The position numbers were made by a program, and so were the translations under genes. DNA of 5,633 nucleotides from Bacteroidales bacterium UBA1035. GTDB taxonomy: Bacteria > Bacteroidota > Bacteroidia > Bacteroidales > Dysgonomonadaceae. The stretch is taken from assembly GCA_002316835.1 (NCBI GenBank), contig DCEG01000032.1, forward strand, positions 1-5,633, given 5' to 3'. How positions within the stretch are numbered: position 1 is the first letter of the stretch; each line of letters opens with the position of its first letter. The notes below the pieces were generated by a model. That model did not search any database. It was not told the DNA's origin and saw only the letters and a list, made by a program, of their open reading frames with translations. This document shows, piece by piece, positions 1 through 5,633 of this stretch.

Positions 1-428
1 TTCATCACTTCCCTTTGCATAAACTTCCGCTCGGCTTGTTGGGCCCGATAGAGCTTTTCGGGGGGGAGAATTTTTTCCATTTTTTCGGAATATTGCTTGT
101 CCAGCTCGGCTTCTTTCAGTTTTACATCGACATCGTTTTCCAGGAGCTGCCGGTATTCTTCGTTAGACATGTTTTTGTTGCGTTGTTTCATTTTCTCCAC
201 TTTATCCCTGTGTTGTTTGTGAAGTTCAAATTTTTTCTTGGACAAATCGTTATACAGCGGAAAATATCGGTTAGCTTCCTCTTTGGTTAATCCTGCTTCT
301 TTCTGGATGTATTCCATTTTCCTTTTTTCGTAATCGGCCATATTCATTTTACGGACCTGGGCAAGGGATGTAAATATGAAGACGCTGACTATGAGGGTAA
401 AACAAAGAAGTGTAATGTTCTTTCTCAT
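1..428 (-). CDS. Exported Spy/CpxP-like helical protein, partial (3' end cut by window edge)
   Basis: The visible part is 142 codons from the ATG at 428; no stop is reached before base 1. Residues 1-23 look like a signal peptide: positive MRKN, a hydrophobic stretch (about 5-19), then a small-residue site at SLA|Q. The mature part is highly charged, rich in Lys and Glu, cysteine-free and mostly helical. It has a 'GLTKEEANRYFPLY' segment (46-59), a long Lys/Glu helix (63-85), an 'MSNEEYRQLL' segment (87-96) and 'ILPPEKLYRAQQAERKF' (120-136). This helix-turn pattern with L-T/P-x-E turns is like Spy/CpxP/LTxxQ periplasmic proteins and similar Bacteroidota proteins found beside sigma factors. It lies 72 bases after the anti-sigma candidate on the same strand. 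A periplasmic sensor, chaperone or metal-binding role is inferred. The export call is firm; the family call is moderate because it rests on pattern, not alignment. Confidence 0.72.
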   Translation of the reverse strand, partial: MRKNITLLCFTLIVSVFIFTSLAQVRKMNMADYEKRKMEYIQKEAGLTKEEANRYFPLYNDLSKKKFELHKQHRDKVEKMKQRNKNMSNEEYRQLLENDVDVKLKEAELDKQYSEKMEKILPPEKLYRAQQAERKFMQREVM

Positions 429-500
429 ACAATTGTTATTTATTTATTTCATTGTAGCTGTATGACAATTGAGCGAATTGAAATTGCCCGCTCTCATTGC

Positions 501-884
501 TTAATTCATGTAAACCTGGTTGTACATATAATCGTAGTAACCGTCATTCACCAATTGCTCTTCTAAATATTGATAAAATTCCTCTTCTGTTATCTGTACG
601 GTCGACCAGTAATCATCGGTAAACTGCGTAGATGGTATTGCAGCGACCTGATTTGTGGTGTTTCTTGTTAGCAACTGAATGGTAAAAAAGATACCCATAA
701 ACATAGCAGCCATATAAACCCAGGGTTTGGCTTTATCCCACATGGAAACCTTTTTTGGTTTTATTATTTCTTTCTCAGGCAAGAAATTCATTATGTGTTC
801 GTTAAGCCTGGAAAAATAATCCTCGGGTACAGTAAATGGATTTCTTTTCTCGATCTCGCTCAATTTATTTATTTTTGTTTCCAT
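501..884 (-). CDS. Small single-pass membrane protein, probable anti-sigma factor
   Basis: This 127-residue protein starts 55 bases after the sigma factor gene on the same strand. It has three parts. A hydrophilic N-terminus (1-53) contains 'NPFTVPEDYFSRLNEHIM' (15-32), a signature I know from Bacteroidota proteins encoded next to sigma-70-family factors. One hydrophobic segment follows (about 54-72, WVYMAAMFMGIFFTIQLL). The last part (73-127) is an acidic, tyrosine-rich tail. Lysines before the segment suggest the N-terminus is cytoplasmic and the tail periplasmic. This is the layout of a membrane anti-sigma factor, with the N-terminal helix binding sigma and the tail receiving a signal. There is no zinc-type HxxxCxxC motif; the protein has no cysteine at all. 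Gene order and topology support the role, but no catalytic or diagnostic residue proves it. It may instead be a membrane protein that is only co-regulated. Confidence 0.7.
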   Translation of the reverse strand: METKINKLSEIEKRNPFTVPEDYFSRLNEHIMNFLPEKEIIKPKKVSMWDKAKPWVYMAAMFMGIFFTIQLLTRNTTNQVAAIPSTQFTDDYWSTVQITEEEFYQYLEEQLVNDGYYDYMYNQVYMN

Positions 885-939
885 ACCATTTTTTTTTGCG
901 CTGTACTACGTTGAATAGACTCCCTCAATGTATAAAGGT

Positions 940-1491
940 TTAATTGGATTCTGTTAAAAAATTTTCAATCTTTTTAACGGCATGATGATATGATGCTTTT
1001 AGTGCTCCCACCGATGTGCCAAGTATCTCTGACATATCTTCGTATTTCATCTCATCAAAATATTTCATTTGAAACACCAGCCTTTGCTTATCCGGTAAAG
1101 TTAAAATAGCTTGTTGAAGCAGTTTTTGTGCTTCATCCCCATCAAAATACTTATCTCCCTCGAGTGTATTTAGCAGGAACGAACTCTCATCATCGACCGA
1201 CACGTTATTCTGGTTCCTTTTTTTGTTCAGGAATGTAATGCTTTCGTTAATGGCGATCCGATAAAGCCATGTCGTTAATTTTGATTCTCCACGAAAATTA
1301 TCGATATTGATCCAGGCCTTAATGAAAACGTCTTGCAGAATATCGTTGGTATCGTCGTGAGACAATACCATTTTTCTAATTTGCCAGTATAATCTTTCGC
1401 TGTATTCTGAAACAAGTGTGGCGAAGCCCTGTCGTTGGGTTCTGGGGTCGCGCAACTTTTCTAATAACTGTTCTTCGCTATATTTTTCCAT
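940..1491 (-). CDS. ECF-type (sigma-70 family) RNA polymerase sigma factor
   Basis: The 183-residue product has the two-domain layout and length of an ECF sigma factor. Region 2 spans about residues 24-93. It includes 'DTNDILQDVFIKAW' (47-60, the core-polymerase-binding 2.2 helix) and 'FRGESKLTTWLYRIAINE' (66-83, regions 2.3-2.4, which melt and read the -10 element). A linker of about 30 residues is acidic. Region 4 spans about 122-180, with 'LPDKQRLVFQMKYFDEM' (132-148) and the helix-turn-helix 'YEDMSEILGTSVGALKASYHHAVKKI' split over 150-175, which reads the -35 element. No region 1.1 or 3 is visible. The ATG at 1491 gives the expected N-terminus. A TPR protein gene ends 39 bases upstream and the probable anti-sigma gene follows 55 bases downstream. 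Its regulon and trigger cannot be read from the sequence. Confidence 0.95.
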   Translation of the reverse strand: MEKYSEEQLLEKLRDPRTQRQGFATLVSEYSERLYWQIRKMVLSHDDTNDILQDVFIKAWINIDNFRGESKLTTWLYRIAINESITFLNKKRNQNNVSVDDESSFLLNTLEGDKYFDGDEAQKLLQQAILTLPDKQRLVFQMKYFDEMKYEDMSEILGTSVGALKASYHHAVKKIENFLTESN

Positions 1492-1512
1492 AAAAGGGTT
1501 GAGGATGAGTCA

Positions 1513-1520
1513 CAAAGGTA
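1513..1520 (-). promoter_or_regulatory. Possible -7 promoter box for the sigma factor gene
   Basis: Read on the minus strand the box is TACCTTTG, an exact match to the Bacteroidota -7 consensus TAnnTTTG. It sits in the 39-base gap between the TPR gene and the sigma gene, about 20 bases before the sigma ATG. No TTTG -33 box lies at the usual 19-21 base distance; that stretch is A-rich. It may let the sigma, anti-sigma and Spy-like genes be transcribed separately from the TPR gene, but with a half-matching promoter and a very short leader this is tentative. Confidence 0.35.
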
Positions 1521-1530
1521 ACATTTTTTT

Positions 1531-2619
1531 TTAATTTTTCCCGTTGTCATCTCCATTTTCGAACCAATTGATGAAATTTTCAGCGTCCGTTTTGTTGTTT
1601 TCCCACCATTCCAGTGATTCCGGAAAGTAAGAAACGCTTATATAACGGCAAAAAGTATCGTAATGATTGGAGTTGAGGATACTTTTAAAAAAGGGATAAT
1701 GAAAGGTCCAGAAACTCCCGCTTTTTAAAGCTCCCGACTCTTTTTCGAGTGCGCTAAGAATGGCTTTGTTCACTTCTGTAAAAACAAAATATACATCTGT
1801 GTCCTTTTTTGTTGCTTTCAAGGAGTCCAGCGAAAATTTTATGGCATTGTAAATAATTTTTCGGTTCAATCCTTCTTCGGTTGAGAGGGGAGGTGTTTCT
1901 TGCTGAACGCTGTTCTCAGGCATATTTCGTAACAATTGCTGCTGAATAAATGATCGCTCTACCGGTTTTTCTGTTACTGGTTTCACGAGCATTGTTTGGA
2001 GCATCTCTTCGAAAGCATTCTTGGACCTTTTACTGTCGGGTTCCAATAATAAAAACAGCTGAAAGGAATAAATACTTCTTACCCAAAGTCCCTTGTCTCT
2101 TTGTGCATAAGCGTTCAAAAGAAAGGCGCCGCTGTTGGTTTTATCCAACTCGATGGCACGGCTTACGTGTTCAAGGGTCTTATCTATATCCCCTTTTTTG
2201 TAGTAATTCAATGCCATATTGAAATGCAGTAAATAGGAATCGCCATTCTTTATCAAGCCCTCCTGCAAAATCGCAATTGCGTTATCGATTTGTTTCATCT
2301 CGGCCATTGCTTCACTTTTAACAGCATAAGCTCCAACGGAAAGATTTTTATCGTTTGAATTAATAACACGTGTGCTGTATTTTGAAGCGTTTTCATAATC
2401 TTTCAATTCAAGGTACGAAAGTGAAATCTCGTATAACGCCAATGTCGATTTCGGATTTATTTTCAATGCCTGTTCAAACTTTTCGATGGCCATTTTGTAT
2501 TCTGCTGAATCGTGTAATGCAACCCCTTCATGAATAAGAGTTTGAACATTATTGCCTTGCCCGTTTGTATTTAAAATTACGATGGAAATTAAAAAGAGTA
2601 TGGCGAGAATTTTCTTCAT
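1531..2619 (-). CDS. Exported tetratricopeptide repeat (TPR) protein
   Basis: The 362-residue protein begins with a signal peptide (KK, then a hydrophobic stretch at 4-16, likely cut near 20-22), so it should act in the periplasm or at the outer membrane. There is no lipobox cysteine. Residues about 26-197 form roughly five TPR units. The clearest are 'AEYKMAIEKFEQALKINP' (39-56), 'LKDYENASKYSTRVI' (72-86), 'KKGDIDKTLEHVSRAIELD' (141-159) and the last unit ending in 'LLLEPDS' (190-196). TPRs bind other proteins. After a Pro/Gln-rich linker (about 212-246) comes a C-terminal region (247-355) with aromatic-rich 'FWTFHYPFFKSIL' (303-315) and 'WWENN' (338-342). I have seen similar C-termini in Bacteroidota TPR proteins but know no function for them. 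It may be co-transcribed with the sigma gene 39 bases downstream. Partner and role are unknown. Confidence 0.9.
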   Translation of the reverse strand: MKKILAILFLISIVILNTNGQGNNVQTLIHEGVALHDSAEYKMAIEKFEQALKINPKSTLALYEISLSYLELKDYENASKYSTRVINSNDKNLSVGAYAVKSEAMAEMKQIDNAIAILQEGLIKNGDSYLLHFNMALNYYKKGDIDKTLEHVSRAIELDKTNSGAFLLNAYAQRDKGLWVRSIYSFQLFLLLEPDSKRSKNAFEEMLQTMLVKPVTEKPVERSFIQQQLLRNMPENSVQQETPPLSTEEGLNRKIIYNAIKFSLDSLKATKKDTDVYFVFTEVNKAILSALEKESGALKSGSFWTFHYPFFKSILNSNHYDTFCRYISVSYFPESLEWWENNKTDAENFINWFENGDDNGKN

Positions 2620-2955
2620 AAATTACTTTTTGTGGGGTAAATGTAAGACAAAAAAAGAGATATTTAAATTTTTCATTAAAAAAAGCGGTTTATTCTAACA
2701 ATCGTAAACAATTTGTCTTGTATTTAAATGTTTTTTTAGAAGTCAGTGTGTCGAATAATGTTGTATGTTTGTATCCTGAATTTCCTGTTAAACGAGCATG
2801 ATAGCTGTTTTCAAACAAGAACATGATTAAAGGCGAAACGACGTTCGACGACCGGATGGGAATCTACTGCCACTTGTTGGTATTCTCACTGGAAGTTGGC
2901 GATCTCGCTTCATTCAATTCCGTACGACACTTTTAAAATAACTAGTTTTAATCAT
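2620..2955. other. Divergent intergenic region between the TPR gene and prmA
   Basis: This 336-base gap separates the minus-strand cluster from prmA. The part near the TPR gene (about 2630-2740) is very AT-rich, with several A or T runs, as expected of promoter DNA. A weak -7-like box for the TPR gene, TACATTTA on the minus strand, lies at 2638-2645. The part nearer prmA (about 2820-2930) is clearly richer in G and C. It contains a 37-codon open frame (2823-2936, ATG to TAA) that I cannot assign to any family and do not call as a gene. No tRNA, convincing hairpin terminator or known riboswitch is visible. Confidence 0.6.
2764..2771 (+). promoter_or_regulatory. prmA: Possible -7 promoter box for prmA
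   Basis: TATGTTTG matches the Bacteroidota -7 consensus TAnnTTTG exactly. The positions where a -33 TTTG should lie (about 2740-2744) do not match. If it is used, the prmA mRNA would have a leader of about 180 bases, which is long. No better box lies closer to the start: TAGTTTTA at 2943-2950 would leave almost no leader. Confidence 0.3.
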
Positions 2956-3792
2956 ATGAAATACGTTGAGGTAAATTTTATTTGTAATCCTGATTCCGAG
3001 ACAATTACCGATGTGTTGGCCGCTCAACTTTCTGATATCGGGTTTGAAAGTTTTGTTAAATCGAACACGGGGCTGCTAGCTTATGTACCCGAGCCAACGT
3101 TCTCCACAGAGAAAATTGATGCCTTGCTCCAGAACTTCTACTTAGATGCAGAGATAGGCTATTCGTTTAAAGTAATTGAAGATAAAAATTGGAACGAGGA
3201 ATGGGAAAAACATTATTTTCAACCCATTGTGTTTGAAAATAAATGCATTATTCACAGTTCATTCCATCAACCAGGCGGGGATTATAGTTATCGTATCCTT
3301 ATCGATCCTAAAATGGCATTTGGAACAGGCCATCATCAAACTACAGGATTGATACTGAAAGAAATTTTATCGATGGACCTGCAAAACAAGTCTGTTTTGG
3401 ATATGGGCTGCGGAACAGCTGTCCTTGCCATTCTGGCTTCAATGCGCGGTGCTGATCCCGTCATTGCAATTGATATTGATGAATGGGCATACCAAAACGC
3501 CCTGGAAAATATTTACTTAAACAGCATTGATAATATCAGTGTGTTACATGGTGATTCCGGACTGTTAGGAAATGATATGTTTGATGTGATCTTCGCCAAC
3601 ATTAACCGGAATATTTTGTTGCAGGACATTCCGGTTTACGCGAAAGTTCTAAATCCTGGCGGAAAGCTTCTAATGAGTGGTTTTTACCGGGAAGATATTC
3701 CGGTGATTCATGAAAAATGTGTGCAGCATGGATTAACGTATCGTGATTTCTCTGAAATGGAAAACTGGGTGGCTGTTGTATGTGAAAAATGA
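2956..3792 (+). CDS. prmA: Ribosomal protein L11 methyltransferase PrmA
   Basis: PrmA is a cytoplasmic enzyme that uses S-adenosylmethionine to trimethylate amino groups of ribosomal protein L11. From the ATG at 2956 the product is 278 residues, slightly shorter than the roughly 293 of E. coli. The N-terminal part (about 1-70) matches the substrate-recognition domain region. The family signature 'IDPKMAFGTGHHQTT' is at 116-130. The SAM-binding fold follows: motif I 'VLDMGCGTAVLAI' (147-159), the acidic strand end 'AIDID' (171-175) and the active-site strand 'VIFANINRNIL' (211-221). The frame stays open upstream to a TTG at 2896, but those 20 extra residues look unlike PrmA, whereas 'MKYVEVNF' is a typical Bacteroidota PrmA start. 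No Shine-Dalgarno sequence precedes the ATG, only AT-rich DNA, which is normal for the phylum. The stop lies 96 bases before the transporter gene. All key motifs are intact. Confidence 0.95.
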   Translation: MKYVEVNFICNPDSETITDVLAAQLSDIGFESFVKSNTGLLAYVPEPTFSTEKIDALLQNFYLDAEIGYSFKVIEDKNWNEEWEKHYFQPIVFENKCIIHSSFHQPGGDYSYRILIDPKMAFGTGHHQTTGLILKEILSMDLQNKSVLDMGCGTAVLAILASMRGADPVIAIDIDEWAYQNALENIYLNSIDNISVLHGDSGLLGNDMFDVIFANINRNILLQDIPVYAKVLNPGGKLLMSGFYREDIPVIHEKCVQHGLTYRDFSEMENWVAVVCEK

Positions 3793-3811
3793 GTTTTCTT
3801 GCGAAATATCT

Positions 3812-3843
3812 TTTGTTTTGCCTCCAAATAAGTTGTAACTTTG
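3812..3843 (+). promoter_or_regulatory. Bacteroidota-type -33/-7 promoter for the transporter gene
   Basis: A -33 box TTTG (3812-3815) and an exact -7 box TAACTTTG (3836-3843) are separated by 20 bases, within the spacing known for the Bacteroides housekeeping sigma factor. Transcription would begin near 3848-3850, giving a leader of about 40 bases before the ATG at 3889. The match suggests the transporter is transcribed independently of prmA. This is the best promoter in the window. Confidence 0.65.
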
Positions 3844-3888
3844 CATCTTATTTCGTGTATTCACATTTTTTGTTTAGGTTATTTTTTT

Positions 3889-5559
3889 ATGGAATGGATT
3901 AATGATTTGATCTTCGGATCGGGTGTCGCGCACGCCATTTTTGTACTTGCGCTAGTAATTTCTTCCGGAATCTTGTTGGGAAAAATTAAAGTCTTCGGTG
4001 TTTCTCTCGGAATAACGTGGATTCTGTTTGTAGGTATATTTTTGGGTCATCTGGGTTTAGGGATTGATGAACATATTCTTCATTTTATAAAAGAATTCGG
4101 GCTCATCCTTTTTATCTATTCTATTGGGATGCAAGTAGGCCCCAGTTTTTTTTCTTCCTTCAAACAAGGCGGGATCACCCTGAATTTGTTGGCCTCATCG
4201 GTGGTATTTCTGGGCGTTATCACCACTTACGTAATTCATGTTATAACCGGATTACCCATCTCTACAATGGTGGGAATACTATCTGGAGCGGTAACCAATA
4301 CTCCGGGACTGGGTGCGGCGCAACAAACTTATTTTGACGTAACCGGCTCCCAGGATCCTTCTATAGCCATGGGATATGCAGTGGCCTATCCTCTTGGTGT
4401 TGTGGGTATTATTCTTAGCCTTATACTCTTTAAGTCGCTTTTCAGGATAGATTTTGCCAGGGAGAATGAAGCAATCAGTAGTACAAATGCTTCTAAAATG
4501 ACCGAAGCACAAATGTTTTCGCTTCAGGTACATAATCCGGCAGTTTTTGGCAAAACCATCCACGAGATAAAAAACCTCATGGATAAGGAATTTGTCATTT
4601 CCAGAGTCTTGCATAACGATTCAGGAACATTAACGGTGCCTCTGCCACACACCGTATTGAATGAGAACGATAAAATACTGGTGGTTACAAACCTGCAAAA
4701 TATTGAACTTATTGAAGCTTTGATTGGTCAAAAAATCGATATGGATAGAAACGAGTGGAATAAGCTTGACAATCAATTGATTTCGAGAAGAATAAATGTA
4801 ACCAAGGCAGGAATTAATGGAAAATCTATCGGACAATTGCGGTTAAGAAATTTGTACGGAGTAAATATTACCCGGGTTAACCGCGCCGGCGTTGATCTGG
4901 TTGCTGATCCGAGACTACAGTTGCAGCTGGGTGACCGGGTAACCGTTGTGGGTTCCGAAGCATCCATCGCTAATGTTGAAAAATTCCTTGGAAACTCGTT
5001 GAAAAGGCTTCGTGAGCCCAACCTTATATCTATTTTTATCGGGATCGCCTTGGGAGTTTTAATCGGAAGCATTCCTTTTATGTTTCCAGGAATCCCTCAA
5101 CCCGTAAAACTCGGACTGGCGGGTGGCCCTCTTATTGTTGCAATTCTTATCAGTAAATTCGGACCTAAATACGGATTGGTAACCTACACAACGATGAGCG
5201 CAAACCTGATGCTTCGGGAAATAGGTATAGCGTTATTCCTTGCATGCGTAGGATTAAGCGCAGGAGAAGGCTTTGTTGAAACCGTGGTCGATGGCGGATA
5301 CAAATGGATCGCATACGGAGCCATTATCACGGTTGTTCCACTTTTAATTGTGGGTACTATCGGAAGAAAAGTTTATAAAATTAATTACTTTACGCTGATG
5401 GGATTGATTGCTGGAAGTATGACCGATCCCCCGGCTCTTTCATACGCCAATGCGACTGCAGGAAATGATTTTCCGGCTGTAAGCTATGCGACTGTTTATC
5501 CGCTCACCATGTTCCTGCGGGTTATTACGGCGCAATTGATGATTCTGTTGTTTCTATAA
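3889..5559 (+). CDS. AspT/YidE-type transporter with two RCK_C (TrkA-C) domains
   Basis: The 556-residue inner-membrane protein is of the aspartate:alanine exchanger (AAE) type. It has an N-terminal membrane half (about 1-183), a cytoplasmic centre (about 190-375) and a C-terminal membrane half (about 378-556). The two halves are an internal duplication: '[16 protein letters not shown]' (129-144) corresponds to '[16 protein letters not shown]' (505-520), and both are followed by a '[16 protein letters not shown]' motif (162-169 and 532-539). The centre holds two RCK_C domains, about 205-285 and 295-372, each ending in the typical strand pattern ('NDKILVVTN', 'GDRVTVVGS'). RCK_C domains usually bind small regulatory ligands; no nucleotide-binding RCK_N domain is present. 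The ATG at 3889 fits better than the upstream in-frame TTG at 3841, which would lie inside the promoter. Substrate cannot be read from sequence: aspartate/alanine exchange is proven for AspT, but many relatives are uncharacterised. Confidence 0.92.
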   Translation: MEWINDLIFGSGVAHAIFVLALVISSGILLGKIKVFGVSLGITWILFVGIFLGHLGLGIDEHILHFIKEFGLILFIYSIGMQVGPSFFSSFKQGGITLNLLASSVVFLGVITTYVIHVITGLPISTMVGILSGAVTNTPGLGAAQQTYFDVTGSQDPSIAMGYAVAYPLGVVGIILSLILFKSLFRIDFARENEAISSTNASKMTEAQMFSLQVHNPAVFGKTIHEIKNLMDKEFVISRVLHNDSGTLTVPLPHTVLNENDKILVVTNLQNIELIEALIGQKIDMDRNEWNKLDNQLISRRINVTKAGINGKSIGQLRLRNLYGVNITRVNRAGVDLVADPRLQLQLGDRVTVVGSEASIANVEKFLGNSLKRLREPNLISIFIGIALGVLIGSIPFMFPGIPQPVKLGLAGGPLIVAILISKFGPKYGLVTYTTMSANLMLREIGIALFLACVGLSAGEGFVETVVDGGYKWIAYGAIITVVPLLIVGTIGRKVYKINYFTLMGLIAGSMTDPPALSYANATAGNDFPAVSYATVYPLTMFLRVITAQLMILLFL

Positions 5560-5633
5560 ACTCCGTCAGATCGATTTCTAGAAAAGGAACAGACGAACAG
5601 GGTCTTCAGTTAAGTGTGATGTCTGCAATCGTT

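Noticed and set aside
60..66. Run of seven G residues, a possible slippage or sequencing-error site
   Set aside because: The minus-strand frame continues with family-like sequence on both sides (ILPPEKLY), so there is no sign of a frameshift.
15..290. Plus-strand open frame rich in Phe and Val opposite the Spy-like gene
   Set aside because: It is the antisense shadow of the Lys/Glu-rich coding sequence on the minus strand; the Phe-rich composition is what antisense AAA/GAA codons produce.
471..493. Inverted repeat GAGCG/CGCTC between the anti-sigma and Spy-like genes
   Set aside because: The stem is only 5 base pairs with a 13-base loop and no T run follows on the minus strand, so it is not a credible terminator.
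2823..2936. 37-codon open frame upstream of prmA as a coding gene
   Set aside because: No recognisable family, no start signal and a length that occurs easily by chance; kept only as an observation.
2896..2955. Upstream TTG start that would lengthen PrmA by 20 residues
   Set aside because: The extra residues do not look like PrmA and the ATG at 2956 gives the usual N-terminus.
3841..3888. Upstream TTG start that would lengthen the transporter by 16 residues
   Set aside because: The TTG is part of the TAACTTTG -7 promoter box, so it should not be in the transcript; the ATG at 3889 is better.
5560..5633. Start of another gene or a terminator after the transporter
   Set aside because: Frames on both strands are too short to judge at the window edge and only a 4-base stem (AGAC/GTCT) with no T run is visible.

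Overview
The window looks like chromosome of a Bacteroidota bacterium, most likely of the order Bacteroidales. Three things point there. DNA is moderately AT-rich, with AT-rich intergenic gaps and no clear Shine-Dalgarno sequences at the starts. Several starts are preceded by boxes matching the Bacteroidota -7 promoter consensus TAnnTTTG. The sigma-linked membrane protein carries the 'F-x-VP-x-x-YF' N-terminal signature familiar from proteins next to sigma factors in this phylum.

The left half (1-2619) is a minus-strand cluster read from right to left. It holds an exported TPR protein (2619-1531), an ECF-type sigma factor (1491-940), a small single-pass membrane protein that is probably its anti-sigma factor (884-501), and an exported helical Spy/CpxP-like protein that runs off the left edge (428-1). 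Gaps are 39, 55 and 72 bases, so the last three genes, and perhaps all four, may be one transcript. Together sigma, membrane anti-sigma and periplasmic helical protein resemble a cell-surface signalling module: the periplasmic protein could sense or buffer envelope or metal stress, the membrane protein would hold the sigma factor, and the sigma factor would be released to redirect RNA polymerase. That pathway is inference from gene order and protein architecture.

A divergent intergenic region (2620-2955) separates this cluster from two plus-strand genes. The first is prmA (2956-3792), ribosomal protein L11 methyltransferase. The second is a 556-residue AspT/YidE-type transporter with two central RCK_C (TrkA-C) domains (3889-5559), which has its own good promoter at 3812-3843. 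These two genes have no evident functional link to each other or to the sigma cluster.

The last 74 bases (5560-5633) show no supported gene, hairpin terminator or RNA. I see no insertion sequence, CRISPR array, tRNA or rRNA. The gene content is mostly ordinary chromosomal material; the sigma/anti-sigma/Spy-like cassette is the part most worth a second look.
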